A program made the translations under genes and the position numbers. From Flavobacteriales bacterium UBA1531 (GTDB lineage Bacteria > Bacteroidota > Bacteroidia > Flavobacteriales_D > Sanyastnellaceae): a stretch of DNA of 62,401 nt. Where the stretch lies: contig DCPZ01000037.1 of the NCBI GenBank assembly GCA_002323795.1, forward strand, positions 1-62,401. Reading direction: 5' to 3'. Below the pieces are notes generated by a model. The model was not told where the DNA came from. It saw only the letters and a program-made list of their open reading frames with translations, and ran no database searches. Shown in pieces: positions 9,127-17,206 of this stretch. Each line of letters starts with the position of its first letter. The first letter of the stretch is position 1.

Positions 9127-9876
9127 ATGGCAATGATTGAAGAATTGGAACGCTCAGGCAATTGGCTGTTCCGCGGACGCTCCTACTTTCCACTTGCGCT
9201 TTATGCCTTGATGGCCTTGGTCATTGGGATGAAATGGGATCCACTATTTCAAAAGTTTGATCCCGCGCCAGCACTCGTATGCATTGCGATATCCATGCTA
9301 GGCCTCGTGATCCGTGCATTGACCATTGGCTACACACCGAGAGGAACTTCTGGCCGCAATACAAAAGCAGGTCAAGTAGCCGAAGTTTTAAATATAAAAG
9401 GAATGTACAGCCTCGTTCGCCATCCGCTTTACCTGGGTAATTTTTTCATGTGGCTTGGCATCATGATTTACGTCGGAAACTTATGGTTTACAGTGGTCTG
9501 CTGTCTCCTCTATTGGCTCTATTACGAGCGTATTATGTTCGCCGAAGAGGCATTCCTTCGGGGAAAATTCGGTCAAGCCTATTTGGATTGGTCCATGAAC
9601 GTGCCCTCCTTTTGGCCCCGTAACCTCAATTGGTTAACGCCTGATGTCGAATTTTCCTTGCGCAACGTCCTAAAGAGAGAATACAATGGGTTTTTCGCTG
9701 TTTTCCTGAGCTTGGCGATGGTCTCAGCGGGGAAGACTTACGTGCACATTACCCACGATTGGGAATCTGTGTTGCATCCTTTTTGGCAATCTACTGTCAT
9801 TGGATCCTTTGCTGTTTTCTTAATTCTCCGAAGCCTCAAGCGATACAGCCGAGTCCTGCACGTAGAAGGTCGCTAA
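9127..9876 (+). CDS. Isoprenylcysteine methyltransferase-like membrane protein
   Basis: 249 residues with four to five transmembrane helices (about 22-40, 50-66, 95-115, 118-135, 193-232). The SAM-binding signature of the ICMT/PEMT family is clear: LVRHPLYLGNFFMWLG near residue 97 and EEAFLRGKFGQAYLDW near residue 140. Family members methylate lipids or prenylated or lipid-linked substrates at the membrane. The partner gene 25 nt upstream is a GT2 glycosyltransferase, so methylation of a glycolipid or surface polysaccharide intermediate is a reasonable guess, not shown. The C-terminal part with two extra helices is longer than in the shortest family members. Confidence 0.78.
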   Translation: MAMIEELERSGNWLFRGRSYFPLALYALMALVIGMKWDPLFQKFDPAPALVCIAISMLGLVIRALTIGYTPRGTSGRNTKAGQVAEVLNIKGMYSLVRHPLYLGNFFMWLGIMIYVGNLWFTVVCCLLYWLYYERIMFAEEAFLRGKFGQAYLDWSMNVPSFWPRNLNWLTPDVEFSLRNVLKREYNGFFAVFLSLAMVSAGKTYVHITHDWESVLHPFWQSTVIGSFAVFLILRSLKRYSRVLHVEGR

Positions 9877-9925
9877 TCACCTCGAAATTAGACTTCTCCT
9901 GACAATTGAGTCAGCCGCATTCTTC

Positions 9926-10285
9926 TCAAATTCGCTGACTCTTTTCACGTCGAAGGGGAGTCTCAACGCCACCTGTATGGTCTGTGCTCTGCGGTTCAAA
10001 CAGCATGATCCAAGTCTCTTCCGTAGCGAGTGGCTTGTGCTCTACTCCTTTGGGTACAACGATGATCTGTCCTGGCAAAAGCACCTCGATTTTGTCCCTA
10101 AAGTGCAATTCTAGACGTCCTCGCACCACAAAGAACATTTCGTCCTCCTCTTGGTGGGCATGCCAAACAAAATCCCCTTCTATTTTGGCAAGCTTTACAT
10201 CCTGACCATTCAAGGAGGCTAGGATACGCGGATTCCAGCGATCCGAGATTGCCTCAAACTTTTCATTCAGATCAATGGTATGCAT
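9926..10285 (-). CDS. Cupin-domain protein
   Basis: 119 residues from the ATG at 10285 (MHTIDLNEKF). An upstream in-frame ATG at 10372 would add a hydrophobic, Cys/Trp-rich extension that overlaps the neighbouring gene and looks non-coding. The cupin motif 1 is HAHQEEDEMFFVVRGRLEL (metal ligands His-X-His and Glu), and motif 2 includes PKGVEHKPLA. It is a single-domain soluble cupin of the kind annotated as cupin domain-containing protein. Substrate and metal are unknown. It probably forms a unit with the next minus-strand gene upstream (10320-10811). Confidence 0.78.
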   Translation of the reverse strand: MHTIDLNEKFEAISDRWNPRILASLNGQDVKLAKIEGDFVWHAHQEEDEMFFVVRGRLELHFRDKIEVLLPGQIIVVPKGVEHKPLATEETWIMLFEPQSTDHTGGVETPLRREKSQRI

Positions 10286-10319
10286 CTTGCAAAGATCAGT
10301 AAAAGCATGACCAGATCGC

Positions 10320-10811
10320 TCACTTAAATACCAAAAACAATAGATCCACCAGCAAAAGGACTTGGAATACAAAGACCAAAATTGACATGTCCCTTTCCCC
10401 TCTGTATCGATGCGATAGCGTCATCGTTGCCACCGCTAGGAGCGGAAGGAAAAGTGCCGACAACCATCGAAGAGAGAAGTAGGCCTTCGTTTCGGATTCA
10501 GTTGTTTTGCACCAATTCACCTCATCAAAAAATCTGGAAACGGAATACACGATCGGCGTCCCCTCCTCAATCCGCTGTGCCAACTCTTCTGAAACTGAAA
10601 AGGCACGTTCCGTTGTAACCAAACGATGCGAATAATGAAAACCTCTTGCTGCATTGTGATGCTGTTGCACTTTCCTTTGAACGCAGACAATCTCGTCATT
10701 CACCACTTTTCCGGGAAACCCAAAATCGAAAAGAATCAAAAGAGCAGCGAGCACAAAAATTAAACTCAAAAAAGCCTTTCGATCAATGCAGCGCAAATTG
10801 GCGTGTTCCAT
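10320..10811 (-). CDS. Hypothetical membrane protein, three helices
   Basis: 163 residues, no family recognised. A first transmembrane helix lies at residues 14-31 (LSLIFVLAALLILFDFG), followed by a charged loop of about 70 residues containing two Cys. Two further helices sit near residues 115-132 and 143-162, and the protein ends right after the last one (LLVDLLFLVFK). The loop would be extracytoplasmic if the N-terminus is inside. It precedes the cupin gene by 34 nt on the same strand and the two may be co-transcribed. Codon use and the clean helix pattern favour a real gene. Confidence 0.6.
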   Translation of the reverse strand: MEHANLRCIDRKAFLSLIFVLAALLILFDFGFPGKVVNDEIVCVQRKVQQHHNAARGFHYSHRLVTTERAFSVSEELAQRIEEGTPIVYSVSRFFDEVNWCKTTESETKAYFSLRWLSALFLPLLAVATMTLSHRYRGERDMSILVFVFQVLLLVDLLFLVFK

Positions 10812-10922
10812 AAGCCAAAGGTGGCCAAATTATCCCTAAAATAACACATGTCTTACCTGCAAAAGAACCGGTAATAATTACAGGCAAATGGATTAACTTG
10901 CCCTACCAAAAACAGATACATT

Positions 10923-11354
10923 ATGGTCATAATCCGCCATCTCTTCCACATTCAAAAACCAATCGAACACGTATTCCAGGCCATCAGCACCTCCAATCAG
11001 CTGAGCCAATGGTACACACGAACAGAGAGTTTTAATGCAAAAAAAGGCGAAACTTTTAAGATGCATTTTGGCGAAATGTCGTTTGAATTTCAAGTTCAGG
11101 AAATCATATCGAACAAACGAGTGACTTGGAAGTGCGTTGAAGCCGACATTCCACTTGAAGGTCATATCATGACCTACGAATTGGACGAAAATGACGGAAA
11201 AACAAGGGTACGATTCTCCCACGAAGGTTTTGAAGCCGCTGATGACTTCATGGCAAACTTAAATTTCAGTTCGGCAAAGTACCTGGAAAGCCTGAGACAA
11301 TATTGTCAGACAGGTCGAGGTGAAGCTTTTGGAAGCGATGGTTACAGAAGTTAG
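10923..11354 (+). CDS. SRPBCC (AHSA1/START-like) family protein
   Basis: 143 residues. The pattern of IQKPIEHVFQAISTSNQLSQ at the N-terminus, then SQWYT, VTWKCVE and GKTRVRFSHEGFE, and a C-terminal long helix (SAKYLESLRQYCQTGRGEAF) is that of the SRPBCC superfamily, near the AHSA1-type (activator of Hsp90 homologue, polyketide cyclase-like) group. Such proteins bind hydrophobic ligands in a helix-grip cavity. There is no signal peptide, so it is cytoplasmic. The ligand is unknown. It is followed 49 nt later by a DUF2892 gene on the same strand. Confidence 0.75.
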   Translation: MVIIRHLFHIQKPIEHVFQAISTSNQLSQWYTRTESFNAKKGETFKMHFGEMSFEFQVQEIISNKRVTWKCVEADIPLEGHIMTYELDENDGKTRVRFSHEGFEAADDFMANLNFSSAKYLESLRQYCQTGRGEAFGSDGYRS

Positions 11355-11403
11355 ATAATCAGCCAGTTGAGTTGAACGCTATACAACCAATCAAATCAAG
11401 CAC

Positions 11404-11610
11404 ATGCAACTATTTTTAACAAACCAAAACAAGGCGGAAAGAATTGTCCGGTTCATTGTTTCGCTCTTTCTTCTCCCATCCTTTTTTCTACTCGAGCAGA
11501 CGTTTTATTCAACGCTCCTTGGCGGCGTAGGAATTATTTTATTGTTCAACGCCGTTGTAGGCACTTGCTTCATATACCGTTTCTTCGGCGCTAGCACATG
11601 CAAGGTCTGA
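11404..11610 (+). CDS. DUF2892 (YgaP-type) small membrane protein
   Basis: 68 residues. The sequence has the DUF2892 pattern: N-terminal NKAERIVRF, two short transmembrane helices, and the C-terminal LLFNAVVGTCFIYRFFGAST, where Cys and the aromatic-Gly-Ser/Thr end are family hallmarks. In other bacteria the domain is often joined to or found beside rhodanese domains and Crp/Fnr regulators. Here no rhodanese is adjacent; a Crp/Fnr gene occurs only far away at 55 kb. Function unknown. Confidence 0.75.
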   Translation: MQLFLTNQNKAERIVRFIVSLFLLPSFFLLEQTFYSTLLGGVGIILLFNAVVGTCFIYRFFGASTCKV

Positions 11611-11770
11611 GAGATTGCCTTGGCCCTTTGAGGATTGGAATAACATTTACGAATCGGTGCGAATCGCTTGAACACCTATTCGGCTCGAAAGTCATTCTCA
11701 ACCAAAGTGATCCGCAGTGATTAACCTAAGTCACGATTCTAAGGTCCGATTCAACTTGCATGCTGCAACG

Positions 11771-11788
11771 CAAAAGGCCTGTTCAGGC
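11771..11788 (-). terminator. Short hairpin terminator candidate
   Basis: On the minus strand a GCCTG-AA-CAGGC hairpin is followed by CTTTTGC. It overlaps the stop of the Cys-rich gene that begins at 12031. The T run is only four bases and the stem is short, so this is a weak call. Confidence 0.35.
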
Positions 11789-12031
11789 TTCTCTGCGCTC
11801 ATTGCTCCAATCAAAGCAAAGCATATCCTTAGCAGCTTGCTTTGGATGTGAACAATCTGCTGTATCGGCAGAGGAACAATTTGAGCACGAAGACTTACTG
11901 TTGATGCTGAATTTAATCTTGTGACTTGAACAGGTATTATTCAAATCCACTTTGACACGGTGAATGTTGCACTTGAAACTCGTTCCAAGGTTATCGCAGT
12001 TTGTGCAGGTGTTTGTTGTGCTTATGTTCAT
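11783..12031 (-). CDS. Small Cys-rich protein, possible zinc binder
   Basis: 82 residues from ATG 12031 (an ATG 18 nt earlier at 12049 is also possible). Eight Cys are arranged as CTNC, a lone Cys before NIHR, a Cys followed by SSH, CSNC, CSH, and a final MLCFDW. The CxxC pairs and Cys-x(2)-His spacing look like a metal-binding fold rather than disulphides, because there is no signal peptide. I do not recognise the family. Confidence that it is real comes from the strict cysteine pattern and from the absence of any competing frame. Confidence 0.55.
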   Translation of the reverse strand: MNISTTNTCTNCDNLGTSFKCNIHRVKVDLNNTCSSHKIKFSINSKSSCSNCSSADTADCSHPKQAAKDMLCFDWSNERREA

Positions 12032-12234
12032 GACATGAAAATACAACATCTAAATGAGAAAGTTCTCCCTAACTCCCATAAAATGAGTGATTTAGAATGG
12101 TTCTAAATAAGTGTGACGCCCCCTTTTCCTGGATTATCTTCAAAAGCCAACCACTATTTTAGACTTCAAAATACACACACTTGAACTCCATCGCGATGGC
12201 ACAGGACATTCGCAGACACGATGATTTGATTCCT

Positions 12235-12270
12235 AAACAAAAAACGGCGCACCGCAATGGTACGCCGTCT
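12235..12270 (-). terminator. Rho-independent terminator after tRNA-Ala
   Basis: Minus strand: a stem of ACGGCG with CGCCGT around a 13-nt apical region, followed by a run of six T. It lies 12 nt beyond the 3' end of tRNA-Ala in the direction of transcription. Confidence 0.8.
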
Positions 12271-12282
12271 ATGCCTAATGTG

Positions 12283-12356
<74 letters not shown>

Positions 12357-12382
12357 CTCATTTGCTTCCATTGAAGCGACTA

Positions 12383-12413
12383 CAAATATATGCTGAATTG
12401 CGCGATGAGCCAA
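12383..12413 (-). promoter_or_regulatory. Bacteroidota-type promoter for tRNA-Ala
   Basis: On the minus strand TTG (12411-12413), a 20-nt spacer and TATATTTG (12383-12390) match the TTG-N19-23-TAnnTTTG consensus of the Bacteroidota primary sigma factor. The -7 box ends 26 nt before the first tRNA base. Confidence 0.75.
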
Positions 12414-12525
12414 AGAATTCAATCCATTGACTGCGTGGCGTTTCAGAGCATCGCCGTTCAAGCGAATACAGCTGCAAAACAACACTTCAATACCATCCTG
12501 GAACGAATGATCTGTTGCCACTGCA

Positions 12526-12972
12526 TTATCTCCACAGCATGCATTGATTGTAAGCCTTTACCCCAAACTCAAGCTCCTGGTCTATGCGATTCGTACGACT
12601 CGAAATGATTGACTCCAAGACCCCCCCCGCAAGACCTGCTGTGATACCAAATGCCAGCTGTCCTTGATCAATTGCCAACATGCTAACCGTGATTTCAGCA
12701 ATACCAACATTCACAAGCACAACATTCCAACGGCGGATTTTACGTGCCTTTGCAAAATGCCCTCCCGCAATTGGACATACGGAATGCGTGATGCGGAAAG
12801 CCCTAGCAGGTCGGAGCTTCTCACCTTCCAGCTCCACCTTGTGACGTGGCCCGAGCGTCATCATTTCCTGCGCTTCCAGCTGCAAAGAAGAAAAGCTGAA
12901 CAACATTCCAATAACAACGACTTGAAACCCGTTTATCAGTTGACGAGAAAGTGGAAAGAGTAACGCCATCAC
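12526..12972 (-). CDS. Hypothetical membrane protein
   Basis: 148 residues. The N-terminus carries a signal or membrane segment (GFQVVVIGMLFSFSSLQLEA). After a basic stretch (about 45-80) come two hydrophobic segments (NVVLVNVGIAEITVSMLAI and LAFGITAGLAGGVLESII), which fit helices. No family is recognised. Its ATG overlaps the stop of the lipoprotein gene upstream by 4 nt (12969-12972), which argues strongly that both are real and translated together. The pair ends in the spacer before tRNA-Ala. Confidence 0.6.
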   Translation of the reverse strand: MMALLFPLSRQLINGFQVVVIGMLFSFSSLQLEAQEMMTLGPRHKVELEGEKLRPARAFRITHSVCPIAGGHFAKARKIRRWNVVLVNVGIAEITVSMLAIDQGQLAFGITAGLAGGVLESIISSRTNRIDQELEFGVKAYNQCMLWR

Positions 12973-13556
12973 GGATAAACTATGATAGGACGCGAGGATA
13001 TCGTGTCGAGCTCAATCGCATAGCATTGGAGTTCGTTATAGCCAACCAACCGGGAGCTTTCATTCAATGCTGCTCCATGCAAAGCATATGTTTCGACCGG
13101 CAATGACATGCCCCCATGATGCGATGGGTCGTAAAAAATTCTCATGCCACTGAACATAATGTGTCGCTCCTTTTGCATCGGACGAAATCGCACCGGCACT
13201 GCCACCGAATCCACCCAAAGCTCCCAATTGCCCGTTTGATCCAAAATACCCATCCATTGATCAGCTCGATCGCCCGAAACCTTTACTTCCAATCGATACG
13301 TTCGTTGCTTTCTTACGTTCGAATGCACTCCTGGCAACGCATCCTGTTGTGTCACTGAAACGGATTCTACTTGAATAAATTGACACTCGGGAACGCGCTG
13401 CGGATCCCTCATATCGCTCAGTTGCTTTGGTTGAGTGCAACCCACAAGTGCTAGAGTCGCGGATAGCATGAACACAACTGCAGGCAGCCGCGAACGCAGC
13501 TGAAACGATGCCAATTGCGCTTGCCTCAGATGGGGTGGTTGAGCCGTATTCATCAC
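12969..13556 (-). CDS. Hypothetical lipoprotein
   Basis: 195 residues, with an N-terminal hydrophobic stretch that ends in the lipobox LVGC near residue 40. The n-region before it is unusually long (about 24 residues); a later ATG at VVFMLSATLALVGC would leave too short an n-region, so the first ATG is kept. The remaining 155 residues are mostly beta-type and contain no known motif. It is joined to the following membrane-protein gene by a 4-nt overlap. A periplasm- or outer-membrane-facing accessory role is inferred only from the lipobox. Confidence 0.6.
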   Translation of the reverse strand: MMNTAQPPHLRQAQLASFQLRSRLPAVVFMLSATLALVGCTQPKQLSDMRDPQRVPECQFIQVESVSVTQQDALPGVHSNVRKQRTYRLEVKVSGDRADQWMGILDQTGNWELWVDSVAVPVRFRPMQKERHIMFSGMRIFYDPSHHGGMSLPVETYALHGAALNESSRLVGYNELQCYAIELDTISSRPIIVYP

Positions 13557-13629
13557 AATTCAAGCAGCAAGATAGGTGCCAGAATTTCAAAGTTGAGTTT
13601 CGCTTCGGCACATGCGATGCACAACACAT

Positions 13630-15099
13630 TCAATGCACTACAATTAAAATCAAGGGCCTTGTGTACCTCGACTGATTTACATCGCTGCAAAGCATCCAAA
13701 CCATCCCAATTGGCCAATCTGAAGCATCTGCATGATTTTCGCATCCTTCGGCAATGGCTCGGCCGCTTGCGTCCATCACTTTCCAGCATTGTCCGGGCTG
13801 ATGCCCACGAATTTCAAACAGCCCTGAGACGAGGTTGGGAAAGACCTGCCAGACTGAATCATCGATGAGCAAGTCCGGCTGAGTCGAGAGTGAAACATCT
13901 GAGATGTTTGTTTCGACATTTGCGTAATAGTCCCCCACAGAAGGATCTTCAAGTTGGAGCAGATAAACATCGTCGCGACCATTGGAGTAGCCGTCCGTTC
14001 GGCCCAAAATCCAAATGCGATTGGCTGCATCGTGCAGCATGCAGGCTGGGCGCTCATCCCACTGCGTTCCAAAGGTTGGACCGCCTTGCCAAGCGCCCGT
14101 CTCAGCAGACCATCGTGAAAATAGCAGCTCTTCCCCTCCCAGACCCAGGCCTTCCGTCATCGAAATCGTCGCAAAATCTGAATCGCTGTACCACTGCAAA
14201 TCGAAAGCTTCTACGTCCACGCCCGAACCTGGGATTTTCTCCAGCAACGTGTCACCATGCAGGCTCAAGCATGCAAAGGCCAAACGCATTCCCTCTTCCG
14301 TTTCAATGTTCATGAGCGCAGCGACTGTCTCATTGCTTGCATCAAGTGCAACTGAAACAGTAGGTTCATTCCAATCACTCATAAAAGACCACACTGTTTC
14401 TTCGGTCCCCAAATCGTAAGCCGCCAATTGCGCACGTTGTAAGCTTGGCAAGGTCGCGCTTACAAACAAAGTATCTCCCAAGATTAGGGCATCGGTTGCA
14501 ACCTCCTCTTCATCCGACCCAAAAGACGAAGCATCGGACAGTATCCAGCCATCGTCTGTCCAAATGTGTCGTGTCCATTGGAAATCTCCCGCGCCAGAGA
14601 AATAGGAGGTTCCAACCGACCAGAGTTCACCCTCTCGGTCAAAACAGCGCAGCGGGAGATCCCATGCCGTGGTACCCCAAGTTTGACTTGAAACAACCAA
14701 ACCATTGGAGTCTAATGTATGCCACTGCCAATCGTAACCGTCTGCAGCATTGGCGTAGCGCATGCTCAAAACTGTGATCCGACCATCTGCGTGTTCAAAA
14801 GCATCCACAGGTTGCAAGAGAGGTTCGTCATTCAAGGTGGTTTCCCAAATGGGCTGAGCGGCAGCATCAAGCCGCTGAACCCAGGCTTGAGGCTGATCAT
14901 TGGACGTGCTATTGGTGGAACTCAGGCTGAGAACTTCTCCATTTTGCAATGAAATCAATCGGACTCCTCGGTCGTCCTGTTGTCCACCCCAAATGCGCAC
15001 TTCCACTGTGTCAACTTGTGCGGAAGACAGCAGTGTTGAGCAAAGCATGATACCAGCCAACAAAAATCCTTCAAACGAATCAATCCCGAACCGCCTCAT
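13630..15099 (-). CDS. Secreted beta-propeller-like protein with T9SS tail
   Basis: 489 residues from ATG 15099 (an ATG at 15105 is equally possible). A signal peptide (FLLAGIMLCSTLLSSAQ) is followed by repeated blade-like stretches such as VRLISLQNGEVLSL, GRITVLSMRYANAADGYDWQW and NRIWILGRTDGYSNGRDDVYL. This recalls the delta-60/SBBP type of propeller found in Bacteroidota. The last 75 residues (from WQVFPNLVSGLFEI) look like a divergent T9SS type A domain. The start overlaps the end of kdsA by about 20 nt, so it belongs to the same transcript. No catalytic residues are apparent. Confidence 0.68.
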   Translation of the reverse strand: MRRFGIDSFEGFLLAGIMLCSTLLSSAQVDTVEVRIWGGQQDDRGVRLISLQNGEVLSLSSTNSTSNDQPQAWVQRLDAAAQPIWETTLNDEPLLQPVDAFEHADGRITVLSMRYANAADGYDWQWHTLDSNGLVVSSQTWGTTAWDLPLRCFDREGELWSVGTSYFSGAGDFQWTRHIWTDDGWILSDASSFGSDEEEVATDALILGDTLFVSATLPSLQRAQLAAYDLGTEETVWSFMSDWNEPTVSVALDASNETVAALMNIETEEGMRLAFACLSLHGDTLLEKIPGSGVDVEAFDLQWYSDSDFATISMTEGLGLGGEELLFSRWSAETGAWQGGPTFGTQWDERPACMLHDAANRIWILGRTDGYSNGRDDVYLLQLEDPSVGDYYANVETNISDVSLSTQPDLLIDDSVWQVFPNLVSGLFEIRGHQPGQCWKVMDASGRAIAEGCENHADASDWPIGMVWMLCSDVNQSRYTRPLILIVVH

Positions 15100-15925
15100 G
15101 AACACGTTTTAATTGTTTGAGCAAATCGTACAACCTATCCAAGGGAAGCATATTTGCTCCATCAGACAGAGCAGAGGCTGGATCGGGATGGGTTTCTATG
15201 AAAACTCCGCTTGCGCCGGCTGCAACAGCCGCTTTGCCAACTGTTGCAATCAATCCCGGTTTGCCACCGGTCACACCCGACGGTTGATTGGGCTGCTGAA
15301 GGCTGTGCGTGATGTCTGCGATGACAGGACCATATTGACGCATCAGGGGAAATCCCCGCATGTCAACAACCATATCGTGATACCCCAACATGGTACCACG
15401 CTCTGTGACCCAAGCCTTTTGATTGCCCGATTCGTGAATTTTTCGAATGGCATGTTCCATGGATTCTGGAGAAAGAAATTGTCCTTTCTTGACATTGACA
15501 ACTTTTCCTGTCTTCGCTGCGGCTACCAGCAAATCAGTCTGTCGGCACAAAAATGCTGGAATCTGCAATACATCCACACATTCTGCTGCCATCGCCGCCT
15601 CGTTTCCAGCATGAATATCAGTGGTCGTTCGCACCCCCATGCGCTGACCAATGGATTGCAAAATCGATAAAGCCTTCTCGTCACCAATGCCTGTGAAACT
15701 GTCCAGTCTCGATCGATTCGCTTTTCTGTAAGACCCCTTAAAAATGAAGGGTAAATCCAATGCTGTGCACGCCTCCGCAACACCGTCAGCGATTCGATTT
15801 GCGATTTCTTCACCTTCTATGGCGCACGGCCCAGCGATAATTTGCAGTTGATTTCCAGCGGTCCAACCCGTCATTTCTGACGGCTGCTGCATCCACTTAT
15901 CAGAACCGGTTGGTTGATTTGCCAT
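15080..15925 (-). CDS. kdsA: 3-deoxy-8-phosphooctulonate synthase (KDO-8-P synthase)
   Basis: 281 residues, the usual length. It condenses phosphoenolpyruvate with arabinose 5-phosphate to make KDO-8-phosphate for the lipopolysaccharide inner core, in the cytoplasm. Recognisable family stretches are IIAGPCAIEGEEI (about 29), FKGSYRKANRSRLDSF (about 61), TDIHAGNEA (about 100), VNVKKGQFLSP (about 145), TERGTMLGYHDMVVDMR (about 172) and FIETHPDPASALSDGANMLP (about 243). It lies in a run of minus-strand envelope genes, 36 nt after the barrel gene's stop, and its own 3' end overlaps the T9SS gene. This gives a context of envelope biogenesis. Confidence 0.95.
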   Translation of the reverse strand: MANQPTGSDKWMQQPSEMTGWTAGNQLQIIAGPCAIEGEEIANRIADGVAEACTALDLPFIFKGSYRKANRSRLDSFTGIGDEKALSILQSIGQRMGVRTTTDIHAGNEAAMAAECVDVLQIPAFLCRQTDLLVAAAKTGKVVNVKKGQFLSPESMEHAIRKIHESGNQKAWVTERGTMLGYHDMVVDMRGFPLMRQYGPVIADITHSLQQPNQPSGVTGGKPGLIATVGKAAVAAGASGVFIETHPDPASALSDGANMLPLDRLYDLLKQLKRVHEAVRD

Positions 15926-15961
15926 GGGGCTAAGTTCGGGACTGCATGCCGAATTGCCGCA

Positions 15962-17206
15962 TCAGAGTGATTCGTATCGCAAGGTAACTCCTCGTCCATA
16001 CGCCGAATCACTCCCCCACCCCCATGGATCCTCAATGTAAATCATAATAGCGCGTTCATTTGGCATGCGCCAGCGAGCCCATGCCGCAGGACGCACCCGC
16101 CCCCATCCGCCAGTAATTACCTGAACTCCCGCTTGCCAGTGTTTTCCGAAGGCACGCCGAAACCCCGAAATGGCTCGAGGCAATGGCATCCACTCACCCA
16201 ATTGGACTTGAACATCCCAACCTGTGCGTGGTGATAGTGGATATTCAAAACTCAGGTCTAGCCTACCAGGTAGCAACTGAAAGTCGACTCCGGACGAATC
16301 TGAAGTGTAAAGCCCCTCTGCAAAACCTTCTTCTTGAAGAGAAGCAATGGACCATCCTGCACCGGACAAAGGAAGGCCGGAGGTCTCCAGCACTGTATCA
16401 ACCGCAAACCGCAAAGGATTGGGCGCAAGCACAACCCCCAAATTCCGCAACTGAACATGAAAAGCAAAAGGCGCTTCTTCGCGAAGAAAATGCCATTCAG
16501 CATTGACAGCGAGGCCCCAACCTGCCTTTCGACTCATGCGCGCCTTTGCACGCATTGATGCGTACAAATCGTCAACGGCTTCGTTGACATAAAAATATCC
16601 CGTTTGGATGAGCCCTTCAAATTGAAAAGGGCGATAAACCAACCCCAATTCAACGCGGTTATGATTTTGCCCTTCGATTCCAATTGCTGCATTGAGCCAT
16701 GCAGTGCTTCGCGCCCGAGAACCGTCTAAAACATCCCAGCGCCCTAAGTGGCCTGCGTTGCCTGTAAGCACCAAATCATACATTTCTGGCGTCCATCGCG
16801 AGTCACCAATCCAGCGGGCCTGGATAGAACCACAAAGCCGCCAACTGGTTTCATTCAACATGCGTCTCGAACGAGCATGCAACTGAAAGCCCGAAGAAAA
16901 ACCAAAAACCCCCATATCCCCGCCTTGCACATCTCGAGCTGCATCAACAAGCGTTCGGTCGATGTCACCACCACGAACCAGCAGCTGACCCAGTTGATGA
17001 TCCATCGTGTTGGACCGATGCTGCCCCCACATGGTCAATGACCACGGCAAAAAACGAGATGTATCGGATGGTTGGGCATCAACTTCAATGGAATCCAAAA
17101 TTGTACTCCACGAACTTTCAACCGCCCAGCATGAAGACATCGTAAGCCAAGCTAGAGTTGACAGGAGCATGAGGTTTCTCCTCATTGATCGTTGTCTCCG
17201 TTTCAT
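15962..17206 (-). CDS. Outer-membrane beta-barrel protein (DUF5723-like)
   Basis: 414 residues with a signal peptide (residues 10-28). Most of the chain shows alternating hydrophobic strands ending in aromatic residues, with a last strand GRGVTLRYESL, as expected for a barrel in the outer membrane. The overall look resembles the DUF5723/PorV-adjacent barrel proteins of Bacteroidota, but I cannot prove the family. The ATG overlaps the preceding lipoprotein stop by 4 nt, a sign that the two products work together as a barrel and lipoprotein pair. Confidence 0.65.
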   Translation of the reverse strand: MKRRQRSMRRNLMLLSTLAWLTMSSCWAVESSWSTILDSIEVDAQPSDTSRFLPWSLTMWGQHRSNTMDHQLGQLLVRGGDIDRTLVDAARDVQGGDMGVFGFSSGFQLHARSRRMLNETSWRLCGSIQARWIGDSRWTPEMYDLVLTGNAGHLGRWDVLDGSRARSTAWLNAAIGIEGQNHNRVELGLVYRPFQFEGLIQTGYFYVNEAVDDLYASMRAKARMSRKAGWGLAVNAEWHFLREEAPFAFHVQLRNLGVVLAPNPLRFAVDTVLETSGLPLSGAGWSIASLQEEGFAEGLYTSDSSGVDFQLLPGRLDLSFEYPLSPRTGWDVQVQLGEWMPLPRAISGFRRAFGKHWQAGVQVITGGWGRVRPAAWARWRMPNERAIMIYIEDPWGWGSDSAYGRGVTLRYESL

